NCBI GenBank assembly: GCA_016935715.1
Contig: JAFGQJ010000209.1
Location: 1-21,840 of the forward strand
DNA from: Spirochaetales bacterium
GTDB lineage: Bacteria; Spirochaetota; Spirochaetia; SZUA-6; DRHE01
Direction: 5' to 3'
DNA length: 21,840 nt
In this document: in pieces, positions 1 through 7,450 of the stretch
Position numbering within the stretch: position 1 is the first letter of the stretch
How the letters are laid out: every line of letters begins with the position of its first letter
The notes under the pieces: generated by a model
Databases searched by the model: none
What the model was told of the DNA's origin: nothing
The model's input: only the letters and a program-made list of their open reading frames with translations
Position numbers and translations under genes: made by a program

Positions 1-198
1 GGCGATCGGACTGTCCCCCGAGGTCGGCTCGAGCAGCTCGATCTGTACCTCGCCGACGCGGAACACCGCCAGGCGCACCTTCTGGTCCTCCACCACCTCG
101 GTACCCCTGTACTCCAGGTTCAGGATATCTCGGTAGAAGGGAATGTGCTCCTCCAGGGAGCGGACCGCGATGGCGACGTGGTTAATTTTCTCGATCAT
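1..198 (-). CDS. mce: Methylmalonyl-CoA epimerase, N-terminal part (cut by window edge)
   Basis: Only the first 66 codons are present; the rest lies beyond position 1. The reading frame starts MIEKINHVAIAV and continues with SLEEHIPFYRD and VGEVQIELLEP, the N-terminal module of the vicinal-oxygen-chelate (glyoxalase) fold used by methylmalonyl-CoA epimerase. His7 in the NHVAIAV strand corresponds to the first metal ligand of the family. The enzyme interconverts the (2R) and (2S) epimers of methylmalonyl-CoA in the cytoplasm. The ATG lies inside the end of meaB (17-base overlap), so the two are probably translationally coupled. It is the last visible gene of the mutase operon. The VOC fold alone is not specific, but the position next to meaB and mutase makes the assignment strong. 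Confidence 0.93.
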   Translation of the reverse strand, partial: MIEKINHVAIAVRSLEEHIPFYRDILNLEYRGTEVVEDQKVRLAVFRVGEVQIELLEPTSGDSPIA

Positions 199-1171
199 TC
201 GATTTCTCCCTCAGGAAATTGCCGATCTGCTCGTTGATCAGAGCGTAGGGACGGGCGCGGTGCCGGTACAGGCTTTCCGCCCACTGCGGAAGCTGTTTGG
301 AGACCTCGATTTGGACATCCATCAGCTCGTGAACCTTGCGGGTGAGTATTCCCAGCAGCTCCCTCTGCAGGCGGAAGCGCCGTTTGTCCGCCAGCCTGCC
401 GGAGCCGTCGATCTCCTCCGCATAGGCACCGATCGCCCGGTGCAGCTGCTCGATCCCCTCATCGCGAGCGGCGGACGTCATCAGCACCGGATTGCCGCCG
501 CCCTCGCTCTGGTTGCGCTCTCCGCTGCGCCCCGTGGGATTCTTGAAGCTCAGGACGTACTGCACCTCCGCGAGGAGCTTGTCCGCCCCCGGCAGGTCCT
601 TCTTGTTGATCACGAAGATATCTCCGATCTCCATCACCCCGGCCTTCATGGCCTGGATCTCGTCGCCGGCGCCGGGCATCAGCACCAGCACCACGATATC
701 GGAGAGCTCCACGATCTTGATCTCCGTCTGTCCCACCCCGATCGTCTCGATGAAGATCGACTGGTAGCCGGCTGCATCCAGTACCTTGATCACATCCCCG
801 GTGGCCGCTGCTATTCCCCCCAGGAAACCCCGGGAGGCCATCGAGCGGATGAACACTCCGGGGTCGGTGGCGTGGGTCTGCATGCGCAGGCGGTCGCCCA
901 GGATCGCTCCTCCGGAGAAAGGGGAGCTGGGATCGACGGCGATTACGGCCACCTTGCGGCCGCGACCTCTCTCCAGGGTGATGAGTTTGTCCACCAGGGT
1001 GCTCTTGCCGGCACCGGGACTGCCGGTCACTCCGACAATCAGGGACCGCCCGGTATGCGGATACAGGGCATCCACCAGCGATTCGGCCTCCGGCTCCAGG
1101 TCTTCGATCAGCGATATGGTCCGGGCAATCGCCCGGAGCTTTCCACGACGAACCTCCGCGACAAGATCCAT
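182..1171 (-). CDS. meaB: MeaB, GTPase chaperone of methylmalonyl-CoA mutase
   Basis: A 329-residue G3E-type P-loop GTPase of normal family length. Visible motifs are Walker A GSPGAGKS (residues 50-57), VDPSSPFSGGAILGDR (79-94), the switch segment ETIGVGQTE (142-150), and the guanine-specificity motif NKKD (189-192); the C-terminal helices typical of MeaB/ArgK follow. The family loads and protects the adenosylcobalamin of methylmalonyl-CoA mutase. The ATG start is 5 bases after the stop of the B12-binding subunit gene, and the stop overlaps mce, so it is in the same transcript. A short insertion around GRSGERNQSEGGG (214-226) after the NKKD motif is low-complexity and may be a loop. Older databases call such proteins LAO/AO transport ATPase (ArgK); the mutase neighbours favour MeaB. 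Confidence 0.95.
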   Translation of the reverse strand: MDLVAEVRRGKLRAIARTISLIEDLEPEAESLVDALYPHTGRSLIVGVTGSPGAGKSTLVDKLITLERGRGRKVAVIAVDPSSPFSGGAILGDRLRMQTHATDPGVFIRSMASRGFLGGIAAATGDVIKVLDAAGYQSIFIETIGVGQTEIKIVELSDIVVLVLMPGAGDEIQAMKAGVMEIGDIFVINKKDLPGADKLLAEVQYVLSFKNPTGRSGERNQSEGGGNPVLMTSAARDEGIEQLHRAIGAYAEEIDGSGRLADKRRFRLQRELLGILTRKVHELMDVQIEVSKQLPQWAESLYRHRARPYALINEQIGNFLREKSNDREN

Positions 1172-1176
1172 AGATT

Positions 1177-1572
1177 TCAGGAGCTCTCCCTCGCGGACTC
1201 CAGGAAGTCGACGATCTGTTTCGTGGTGGTGCCCGGTCCGAAGATGGCCGCCACACCTCTGTCTTTCAGGAAGGGAATGTCTTCCTCCGGGATGATGCCG
1301 CCGCCGAACACGATCACCTCCCCGGCGCCGCTGGAGCTCAGCAGGTCCACCACCCGCGGGAAAAGCTCATTGTGTGCGCCGGACAGAAGGCTCAGGCCCA
1401 CGAAATCCACGTCCTCCTGGATCGCAGTCTGCACGATCGCCTCGGGGGTTTGCCGGATCCCGGTGTAGATGACCTCATAGCCCTCGTCGCGCAGGGCCCG
1501 GGCGATGAACTTGGCCCCCCGATCGTGGCCATCCAGTCCCGGTTTGGCAATGAGAATCCTCGTTTTCTTCAT
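1177..1572 (-). CDS. mcmA2: Methylmalonyl-CoA mutase, B12-binding (C-terminal) subunit
   Basis: 131 residues forming one cobalamin-binding Rossmann-like domain. The N-terminus reads MKKTRILIAKPGLDGHDRGAK and contains the DxHxxG signature (D14-G-H16-D-R-G19), whose His is the lower axial cobalt ligand; SLLSGAH and VFGGGIIP supply the usual SxL and GG contacts to the nucleotide tail. The open frame extends upstream to about 1941, but that part is antisense-like noise within mcmA1; the ATG at 1572, preceded by AGGAGACGAGG, matches the family N-terminus and lies 10 bases after the mcmA1 stop. It must pair with the catalytic subunit encoded next to it. A free-standing B12 subunit, rather than one fused to the barrel, is the archaeal-type arrangement, also found in some bacteria. 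Confidence 0.95.
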   Translation of the reverse strand: MKKTRILIAKPGLDGHDRGAKFIARALRDEGYEVIYTGIRQTPEAIVQTAIQEDVDFVGLSLLSGAHNELFPRVVDLLSSSGAGEVIVFGGGIIPEEDIPFLKDRGVAAIFGPGTTTKQIVDFLESARESS

Positions 1573-1582
1573 CCTCGTCTCC

Positions 1583-3250
1583 TCACAGCACGATGGTTTC
1601 CCTGTGCTCGCCGAACTCATCCCGCAGGATCCGGCAGATCTCTCCCAGGGTGGCGTACTCCCGCACCGCCTCCAGGAGCAGGGGCAGAAGGTTGACATCC
1701 TTCTGCTTCGCCCCGTGCCGCAGCCGCTCGAGGGCGCTCTTGACCCGGGAGTCATTGCGGCTGCGCTTGATTCGGGCGAGTTTCTCCACCTGCAGCTTGC
1801 GGACCGCGGGATCGACCCGCAGCAGGTTTTGGGGTTTTTTCTCCTCCCCCTGGTATTTGTTGACCCCCACCACCACCCGCTCGCCTCTCTCGATGTCTTT
1901 CTGGGTGCGGAAGGCGGCCTCCTGGATCTGTTTTTGGACATACCCTTTCAGGATCGAGGGAACCATCCCGCCGAGCGCTTCGATTCGATCGATGTACTGC
2001 CAGACCTCGGCTTCGATCCGGTCGGTCAGCGCCTCCACGTAGTACGAACCGGCCAGGGGATCCACGGTGGAGGTGACGCCGGATTCATGGGCCAGGATCT
2101 GCTGGATGCGCAGAGCCAGGCGCACGGACTGTTCGGCGGGCAGGGCCAGGGCCTCTTCCCGGCTGTTGGTGTGCAGACTCTGAGTTCCTCCCAGAACCGC
2201 AGCCAGGGCCTGGATCGCCACCCGCACGACGTTGTTGTCCGGCTGCTGGGCGGTCAGAGTCGAACCCCCCGTCTGGGTGTGAAAGCGCAGCATCATGGAT
2301 TTCGGGTCGGCGGCGTGAAACCGCTCCTTCATGATTCCCGCCCATATCCTGCGGGCCGCCCGGAACTTCGCAACCTCCTCGAGCAGATCGTTGTGGGCGT
2401 TGAAGAAGAACGACAGCCGCCCGGCGAACCCGTCAACGTCCAGTCCCGCCTGAATTGCAGCCCGGACGTACTCGATACCATTTGCCAGGGTGAAGGCCAC
2501 CTCCTGAGAGGCGTCGCTGCCGGCTTCCCGGATGTGGTAGCCGGAGATGCTGATCGTGTTCCACAGAGGCACTTCCCGGCTGCAGTAGGCGAACACGTCG
2601 GTGATCAGGCGCATCGAGGGTTCGGGGGGAAAGATGTAGGTTCCCCGGGCGACGTACTCCTTGAGGATATCGTTCTGGATCGTTCCGCGCAGCTTCTCCT
2701 TCCCGACTCCCTGTTTCTCCGCCACCGCGATGTACATGACCAGAAGGATTGCCGCCGGTGCATTGATGGTCATGGAGGTGGAGATCCCGTCCAGCGGGAT
2801 ACGGTCGAAGAGGATCTCCATGTCCTCCAGGGTGTCGATCGCCACGCCGACCTTTCCGACCTCTCCCTCGGCCAGCGGGTCGTCGGAATCGTAGCCGATC
2901 TGGGTGGGCAGGTCGAAGGCTACCGAGAGCCCGGTCTGCCCCTGTTCCAGCAAAAATCGATAGCGGCGGTTCGACTCTTCGGCCGTGCCGAAACCGGCGT
3001 ACTGGCGCATGGTCCACAGCCGGCCCCGGTACATTGTGGGCTGGACACCGCGGGTGTACGGGAACTGTCCCGGGAAGCCCAGTTTTTGCAGGTATTCCTC
3101 TGCGGACAAAATTTCCGGGAGGTACAGGCGATCGACCGGCTTGTCCGATCCGGTTACGAACTCGCTCCTCCGTTCAGGATGGCGTTCCACAGCCGGCTCG
3201 ACCGCGCTGCGTTCCCACTGCTCTTTCTGTTTGCGGATTTCTTCCTGCAT
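1583..3250 (-). CDS. mcmA1: Methylmalonyl-CoA mutase, catalytic (TIM-barrel) subunit
   Basis: 555 residues covering the acyl-CoA-binding barrel only, as expected when the cobalamin domain is a separate protein. The conserved RGVQPTMYRGRLWTMRQYAG block spans residues 67-86. Tyr84 in RQYAG and Arg202 in EYVARGTYIFPP match the two residues that in methylmalonyl-CoA mutase recognise the substrate carboxylate (Tyr89 and Arg207 of the Propionibacterium enzyme); isobutyryl-CoA mutases carry Phe and Gln there. His239 in GYHIREAG corresponds to the catalytic His. This supports reversible isomerisation of (2R)-methylmalonyl-CoA and succinyl-CoA. The ATG follows a GGGAGGG Shine-Dalgarno. First gene of the run to mce; 72 bases separate it from the UPF0173 gene, with no clear promoter seen there. 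Confidence 0.96.
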   Translation of the reverse strand: MQEEIRKQKEQWERSAVEPAVERHPERRSEFVTGSDKPVDRLYLPEILSAEEYLQKLGFPGQFPYTRGVQPTMYRGRLWTMRQYAGFGTAEESNRRYRFLLEQGQTGLSVAFDLPTQIGYDSDDPLAEGEVGKVGVAIDTLEDMEILFDRIPLDGISTSMTINAPAAILLVMYIAVAEKQGVGKEKLRGTIQNDILKEYVARGTYIFPPEPSMRLITDVFAYCSREVPLWNTISISGYHIREAGSDASQEVAFTLANGIEYVRAAIQAGLDVDGFAGRLSFFFNAHNDLLEEVAKFRAARRIWAGIMKERFHAADPKSMMLRFHTQTGGSTLTAQQPDNNVVRVAIQALAAVLGGTQSLHTNSREEALALPAEQSVRLALRIQQILAHESGVTSTVDPLAGSYYVEALTDRIEAEVWQYIDRIEALGGMVPSILKGYVQKQIQEAAFRTQKDIERGERVVVGVNKYQGEEKKPQNLLRVDPAVRKLQVEKLARIKRSRNDSRVKSALERLRHGAKQKDVNLLPLLLEAVREYATLGEICRILRDEFGEHRETIVL

Positions 3251-3322
3251 ATTTTCCCTCCCCCGTCACCCTCGACGTGCCTGCCCGTTGGCATGGAAGC
3301 CCGGCGACCGAAATTCGCTGCC

Positions 3323-4000
3323 TCAGTACTCCAGACTCTCCCCGATGGGCAGCACGCGAGCTTTGTGCCCCCTGGCCTCGGCCTGTTTCACGAATTCCGC
3401 GGGTTCCACGTCGATCACCTCGAAGGTCTTGAAATGCATTGGGATGTACATGCGGGCCCGAAGGAACTCCGCCGCCTTCACCGCATCCTCGATTCCCATG
3501 GTGAAATTGTCTCCGATGGGCAGGACCGCCAGATCGATCTGGTTCATCTCGCCGATCAGCTTCATGTCGTAGAACAGCCCCGTGTCGCCGGTGTGATAGA
3601 GTGTTTTTCCGTCCATCGTGACGAGAAAGCCGCAGGGATTGCCCGTGTAGGTTCCATCGGGAGCCACCGACCCGTGGTGCGCGATGGTCAGCTTGACCCG
3701 GCCGAAGGGAAACTCGTGAGCCCCCCCTATGTGCATCGGGTGGATCTGGGCGCCCTTCGAAGAGCAGTAGAGTGCCAGTTCGTTCGGTGCCACGATCGTG
3801 GCTTTGTTGGCCTTGGCGATTTCGATGCCGTCCCCCAGGTGATCGCCGTGGCCGTGGGTCAGCAGGACGTAATCCACCTTGATCTCCTGTGGGCGGACCG
3901 TGGCCAGCGGGTTTCCGGACAGAAAAGGATCGATAACGATGCTCGCCTTCGATCCTTCGACTAAAAAGGCCGCGTGTCCCAGATATGTCAGTCGAGGCAT
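3323..4000 (-). CDS. UPF0173-type metal-dependent hydrolase (metallo-beta-lactamase fold)
   Basis: 225 residues, the usual size of the UPF0173/YtkL group. The dinuclear metal motif HGHGDH (HxHxDH) is at residues 49-54; further family segments are TIAHHGS, YHTGDTG and MHFKTFE, supplying the other metal ligands. The substrate is not established for the family. An upstream extension of the frame to 4363 is antisense to ptb and lacks protein character; the ATG at 4000 has AAGGAG six bases before it. A second ATG five bases upstream is out of frame. It sits between ptb and the mutase genes on the same strand, so it may be co-transcribed with them, but nothing ties it chemically to the pathway. Confidence 0.9.
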   Translation of the reverse strand: MPRLTYLGHAAFLVEGSKASIVIDPFLSGNPLATVRPQEIKVDYVLLTHGHGDHLGDGIEIAKANKATIVAPNELALYCSSKGAQIHPMHIGGAHEFPFGRVKLTIAHHGSVAPDGTYTGNPCGFLVTMDGKTLYHTGDTGLFYDMKLIGEMNQIDLAVLPIGDNFTMGIEDAVKAAEFLRARMYIPMHFKTFEVIDVEPAEFVKQAEARGHKARVLPIGESLEY

Positions 4001-4032
4001 GGCATGCTCCTTTCCTCTACTTCGTTCTGTCA

Positions 4033-4062
4033 ATGATATGCAGGTTTCAGTTGTCAGCTCAA
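4033..4062 (-). promoter_or_regulatory. Weak sigma70-like promoter candidate for the UPF0173 gene
   Basis: On the minus strand TTGAGC (4062-4057) and TATCAT (4038-4033) are separated by 18 bases and lie 33 bases before the ATG. The -10 matches at 5 of 6 positions, the -35 at 4 of 6. The -35 overlaps the hairpin downstream of ptb, so the gene could equally be read through from ptb. Confidence 0.3.
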
Positions 4063-4083
4063 GGGCACGGACCGGGCCCTTGA
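4059..4083. repeat. Perfect 8-bp inverted repeat just after ptb
   Basis: TCAAGGGC (4059-4066) and GCCCTTGA (4076-4083) form an 8-bp stem with a 9-base loop, starting three bases past the ptb stop. No run of T follows on either strand, so it is not a standard intrinsic terminator. It could be an attenuating or 3'-end-stabilising hairpin. Confidence 0.5.
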
Positions 4084-4086
4084 ACG

Positions 4087-4986
4087 TCAGGCGATGGACA
4101 CGGCTCCCAGTATGGACAGATACTTGATGGCGTCGCTGTCGGCCCGGGAGGTCATGACCACCGGCACATCGGCGCCGATGGTGAGGGCGGAAATTTTTGC
4201 GTCGGTGAGATTGGCCAGGGTTTTGTAGAACACGTTGGCCGCCTCGATATCGGGCATGAGCAGGGCATCCGCGTCCCCCCCGACCTCCGTCTCGATCCCC
4301 TTGGTTTCGCAGGATTTTCTCGACAATGCATTGTCCAGAGCGAAGGGTCCGTCCACGATGCACCCGGAAATCTGGCCGCGGTCGGACATCTTGCTGAGCA
4401 GAGCGGCATCCGCAGTTGCGGGCATGGCGGTGGGATTGACCTTCTCCACGGCGGCAATCACCGCCACCTTTGGCCTCTCGATGCCCAGCTTGTGGGCCAC
4501 GTAGACCATGTTTTCGATTATGGCCGCCTTGGTTTGCAGGTCCGGCGCGATGTTGATACCCGGGTCGGACATGAGCAGAAATTTCGGATACGTATTGATC
4601 TGGATGATCGATACGTGGGACAGAACCCCGGGACCGCGCAATCCGCCGTGGCGATTGAGAACCGCCCGCATGATCACGGCCGTCGGGGTTCGCCCCTTCA
4701 TCAGCACGGCCGCCTGGCCCTTCCGAACCAGCTCGACGGCCCTGGCGGCGGAGTGCTCCTCCCCCTCCGCCGGCTCTATGCGGTATGCAGAGATGTCCAG
4801 CCCCTCCTTCGCGGCGATATCCCGGATTGCCTGTTCCCTGCCCACCAGTATCGGTTCGACGATGCCCTGTTTGGCCGCCAGGACCACCGCCTTCAGCGAA
4901 TCCGCCTCTTCGGCCATGGCCAGGGCCAGATGCAGAGAGGGCTTCGTTTTGGCCATCCGTTCGAGCTCGTCAAAGGTACGGATCAT
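4087..4986 (-). CDS. ptb: Phosphate butyryltransferase / phosphate acyltransferase (PTA_PTB family)
   Basis: 299 residues, the standard length for Ptb and shorter than two-domain Pta. Family segments include VLMKGRTPT (about 108-117), MSDPGINIAPDLQTKA, VEKVNPTAMPATADAA, CIVDGPFALDNA and GGDADALLMPDIEAANVFYK. The family transfers an acyl group between CoA and inorganic phosphate, making an acyl-phosphate that a kinase uses for ATP. No butyrate or acetate kinase gene is nearby. The ATG at 4986 gives MIRTFDELERMAK; an in-frame non-ATG start 45 bases upstream exists but would overlap the predicted -35. The acyl chain preference (butyryl, propionyl or acetyl) is not readable from the sequence; proximity to methylmalonyl-CoA mutase makes propionyl-CoA worth considering. 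Confidence 0.92.
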   Translation of the reverse strand: MIRTFDELERMAKTKPSLHLALAMAEEADSLKAVVLAAKQGIVEPILVGREQAIRDIAAKEGLDISAYRIEPAEGEEHSAARAVELVRKGQAAVLMKGRTPTAVIMRAVLNRHGGLRGPGVLSHVSIIQINTYPKFLLMSDPGINIAPDLQTKAAIIENMVYVAHKLGIERPKVAVIAAVEKVNPTAMPATADAALLSKMSDRGQISGCIVDGPFALDNALSRKSCETKGIETEVGGDADALLMPDIEAANVFYKTLANLTDAKISALTIGADVPVVMTSRADSDAIKYLSILGAVSIA

Positions 4987-5002
4987 GGTTTCTTCTATGC
5001 CA

Positions 5003-5031
5003 ACGATACTACCGGCACCGCCTCTCGTCAA
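5003..5031 (-). promoter_or_regulatory. Sigma70-type promoter for ptb
   Basis: Minus-strand TTGACG (5031-5026; 5 of 6) and TATCGT (5008-5003; 4 of 6) with a 17-base spacer. The predicted transcription start near 4996 leaves about 10 bases before the ATG. Likely the head promoter of the ptb to mce run. Confidence 0.5.
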
Positions 5032-5053
5032 GAATAGGGAGATTCTGAACGTA

Positions 5054-5083
5054 TTGACCCGCCGCCGGGAAGCATGGTATGTA
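5054..5083 (+). promoter_or_regulatory. Weak promoter candidate for the ThiS-like gene
   Basis: TTGACC (5054-5059; 5 of 6) and TATGTA (5078-5083; 3 of 6) with an 18-base spacer, about 35 bases before the GTG start. The -10 is poor. Confidence 0.3.
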
Positions 5084-5117
5084 GCGAAGCAGCTGACGCA
5101 GATGAACAGAGCGCATC

Positions 5118-5315
5118 GTGATTAGGACGAAAGAAAAACAACTGGAGTGGCACGAGGGGCTTACCGTCCGGGATGTACTGGAAGCCCTCGGCTACGGTTT
5201 TCCCTCCTTGCTCGTGCGGATGAACGGAACGATCGTCCGGCGGAAGGATTGGGAGAGCACCGTGGTGCCGGATGAAGCCGAGGTCGAGGTTCGACCGATC
5301 GTGGCCGGCGGCTGA
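5118..5315 (+). CDS. ThiS/MoaD-like sulfur-carrier protein
   Basis: 65 residues with the ubiquitin-like pattern of ThiS: a short first strand, TVRDVLEALGY helix, LLVRMNGTIVRRKDW, then VPDEAEVEVRPIVAGG with the C-terminal Gly-Gly exactly at the end. In the family that tail is adenylated and converted to a thiocarboxylate that donates sulfur to thiazole, molybdopterin or tungstopterin cofactors, or to tRNA. The start is GTG; no in-frame ATG gives a full domain, and no convincing Shine-Dalgarno precedes it. No thiF, thiG, moaE or JAMM-protease gene is adjacent: it diverges from ptb and converges on a glycosyltransferase gene, so its partner must lie elsewhere. Fold assignment is good; the pathway is unknown. 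Confidence 0.83.
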   Translation: MIRTKEKQLEWHEGLTVRDVLEALGYGFPSLLVRMNGTIVRRKDWESTVVPDEAEVEVRPIVAGG

Positions 5316-5347
5316 AACCGCCTGCCACGGACAGCGGTGCAGGAGAG

Positions 5348-6487
5348 CTAGTTCCCCTCCAGTATCCGGTCAAGAAAACGGGCGATCCGGGTAGAGCCGT
5401 TTTCGATCCTGATCTCCTGGTAAGCCCGTCGGCACTCCTCGAGGCCGTAACCGCCCAGAAACCAATCGACGATCTGGGAGAGTTTGCGAGGCATGTTTCC
5501 CGCGTAGTAGCCAAGACGGTTCTGCACCACGAATTTGATGTTCGGGTTTTCACTGAGCTGGGCGCTCTCGAAGAAGATGATCGGTTTCTTCATCGACAGC
5601 ACCTCCCAGGTAGTCGCCGGCCCTGGTTTGATGAAACAGAAGTCAGAGGCATGGATGAGCTCATTGATGCGCTCCTGGAATCCCAGTGCCACGACTCTGG
5701 TCTCCCGGTCTGAAGAACCGAAATCCTGCTCCAGCTGCCGCCGCAGCTGCTCGTTCTTTCCCGCCACGGCGATCACGTTCAGGGGAAAACGCTTTTTCAC
5801 CAGGGTCTCGATCATCCGATGGATCGAGCCGATTCCCTCGCTGCCGAGGGTCACCAGCAGGGTCTTGCGGCCGTTGTCGAGCCCGAGTGATCGGAGCACC
5901 TCCTTCCTGTCTCGCTCGATATCGAAAAAACTGCGGCGTACCGGGTAGGGGAACACGTGCAGCTTGTCTCTGGGGAACTTCTTCTTGAGAAGCTTCTTCT
6001 CGGCCTGTTCGGAGGCGACGATGTAGTGATCCACGTTTTTCAGATACCAATAGGAGTCGAAGTCGAAGATTTCGGTGAGATAGTTGACCAGAATCGGCCC
6101 GATGTCGAACGTTTTTCTGATGTGGGCGATGGACATCGTGTTGAAGTAGTGCGTGGAGAATACCAGGTCGGGTTTTTCGTCGTAGAGGTAGCGCATGACG
6201 TACTTGGCAACCCGATCGAGAAACAGTTTGTAGATCCGGATATTCACCGGACCGGTGATGAAATCGAAGGTTTGAATGCTTTTGGTCAGCTCGGGGTGAT
6301 TCAGCAGATATTTCCACAGCTTCTTATGGGCTTCGTCGAGGTTCGTACACCCCAGGTCCTTCATGAAGTCGAGAACCTTGATCTCGTACTTCCCCGGAAT
6401 AATCTCCTCCAGGGCTTCCTTGACCGCCAGGGCGGGTGTTTTGTGCCCGCCGCCGGCTTCGATCATTGCGAAATGTATCTTCTTCAC
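5348..6487 (-). CDS. MGDG synthase/UgtP-like glycosyltransferase (GT28)
   Basis: 379 residues. The N-terminal half has the glycine motif MIEAGGGHKTPA (8-19) and DFMKDLG of the monogalactosyldiacylglycerol-synthase N domain; the C-terminal half has LLVTLGSEGIGS (210-221), VVALGFQERINELIHASD (265-282) and KPGPATTWEVLSMKKPIIF (287-305), the GT28 donor-binding region shared with MurG and UgtP. The usual KPGG is KPGP here. The predicted role is transfer of a sugar from a nucleotide sugar onto diacylglycerol or a similar membrane lipid at the cytoplasmic face. No signal peptide. Start is GTG; the GGAGG upstream is about 15 bases away, which is long. Head-to-head with a HAD phosphatase gene across 103 bases. 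Acceptor and sugar are not determinable. Confidence 0.83.
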   Translation of the reverse strand: MKKIHFAMIEAGGGHKTPALAVKEALEEIIPGKYEIKVLDFMKDLGCTNLDEAHKKLWKYLLNHPELTKSIQTFDFITGPVNIRIYKLFLDRVAKYVMRYLYDEKPDLVFSTHYFNTMSIAHIRKTFDIGPILVNYLTEIFDFDSYWYLKNVDHYIVASEQAEKKLLKKKFPRDKLHVFPYPVRRSFFDIERDRKEVLRSLGLDNGRKTLLVTLGSEGIGSIHRMIETLVKKRFPLNVIAVAGKNEQLRRQLEQDFGSSDRETRVVALGFQERINELIHASDFCFIKPGPATTWEVLSMKKPIIFFESAQLSENPNIKFVVQNRLGYYAGNMPRKLSQIVDWFLGGYGLEECRRAYQEIRIENGSTRIARFLDRILEGN

Positions 6488-6534
6488 CTTCGCCGTGCCG
6501 ATCCTCCGAGCAGCCTCGATGCACAGTATATGAG

Positions 6535-6562
6535 ATTATAAGCTGATCGGGTTACTTTTCAA
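6535..6562 (-). promoter_or_regulatory. Strong sigma70-type promoter for the GT28 gene
   Basis: Minus-strand TTGAAA (6562-6557; 5 of 6), 16-base spacer, and a perfect TATAAT (6540-6535). The predicted start near 6528 gives a leader of about 40 bases that includes GGAGG. Confidence 0.65.
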
Positions 6563-6575
6563 AGACAAAACTGGA

Positions 6576-6581
6576 TATATT
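6576..6581 (+). promoter_or_regulatory. Possible -10 element for the HAD gene
   Basis: TATATT (5 of 6) lies only 9 bases before the ATG. The best -35 at the right distance (TTACTT, 18-base spacer) is poor, so this is tentative. If used, transcription would begin about three bases before the start codon. Confidence 0.3.
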
Positions 6582-6590
6582 AGGCGAAGG

Positions 6591-7430
6591 ATGAAGCCAA
6601 AGGCAATGGTGGTCACGGATCTGGACGGCACCCTGTTCCAGAGAGACCGCCGCATCAGTGCTCGAAATTATCAGACTCTACTGGACCTCGAACAGGGGGG
6701 AATCCTGCGGGTGATCGCAACGGGCCGGAGCCTGTTTTCCGCCCGCAAGGTGGTGCCCGCCGACTTTCCGGTCGATTATCTCGTCTTCTCCTCCGGGGCA
6801 GGGATCATGGCCTGGCCGCGGCAGGAGCTGGTGTTCAGCGCTTCGATGAACCGGGAACAGGTGGCCATGGCCTTTGAGTGCCTGTCGCGGCTCTCCATGG
6901 ATTTCATGGTGCATCACCCGATTCCGGAGAACCATCATTTTCTCTTCTATGCATCCGGGGGAGCGAACCCGGATTTCGAAGCCCGTTGCAGTCTGTATCG
7001 GGAGTTCGCGACCCCCGGCCGCAGGAGAGAAAAACCGTCGGGGGAAGCCTGCCAGCTGGTGGCGATCGAGCCGTATCATCTCGCTGTTTCCCGGTATCCG
7101 GATATCCGGGATGAGCTGCACCATCTGAACGTGGTCCGTACCACCTCTCCGCTGGATGGCCGATCCCGCTGGTTGGAGATCTTTTCCCCTCAGGTTTCGA
7201 AAGCCACGGCTTCCATCAGAATCGCCCGCGAGCTGGGGATCACGGAGCAGGCGGTCATGGCGGTCGGGAACGACTACAACGACCTGGATCTGCTGCAATG
7301 GGCGGTGAGGAGCTTTGTCGTGAGCGATTCGCCGCAGGAGCTGCTGGCCCGCTTCCCCACGGTGCGATCAGCGGATGAGTCTGATTTCAGCCAGGCGGTG
7401 GCCGTGTGGAGGCGGGAGATGGAGCTGTAG
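6591..7430 (+). CDS. Cof-type HAD-IIB family phosphatase
   Basis: 279 residues, typical of the Cof/YidA branch of haloacid-dehalogenase hydrolases. Motif I DLDGT is at 10-14 (nucleophile Asp10, acid/base Asp12), motif II VIATGRS at about 43-49, a C2-type cap in the middle, and motif IV GNDYNDLDLL near 225-234 supplying the Mg ligands. The lysine of motif III is most likely the one in SPQVSKATASI. These enzymes dephosphorylate sugar phosphates, flavin precursors or similar small molecules; the substrate cannot be told. ATG start, preceded by an AGGCGAAGG stretch abutting it. It converges on the DUF4416 gene 20 bases downstream with no terminator hairpin visible. Confidence 0.9.
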   Translation: MKPKAMVVTDLDGTLFQRDRRISARNYQTLLDLEQGGILRVIATGRSLFSARKVVPADFPVDYLVFSSGAGIMAWPRQELVFSASMNREQVAMAFECLSRLSMDFMVHHPIPENHHFLFYASGGANPDFEARCSLYREFATPGRRREKPSGEACQLVAIEPYHLAVSRYPDIRDELHHLNVVRTTSPLDGRSRWLEIFSPQVSKATASIRIARELGITEQAVMAVGNDYNDLDLLQWAVRSFVVSDSPQELLARFPTVRSADESDFSQAVAVWRREMEL

Positions 7431-7450
7431 GCGGCTCCCGCCCGTCGTTG

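Noticed and set aside
1505..3964. Plus-strand open frame of 819 codons opposite the mutase genes
   Set aside because: It is the antisense shadow of high-GC genes mcmA1, mcmA2 and UPF0173; composition is His/Gly/Leu/Asp-rich with no domain, and it spans several real genes.
5307..5322. GGCGG/CCGCC hairpin at the end of the ThiS-like gene as a terminator
   Set aside because: Only 5 bp of stem, overlaps the stop codon and has no T-run on either strand.
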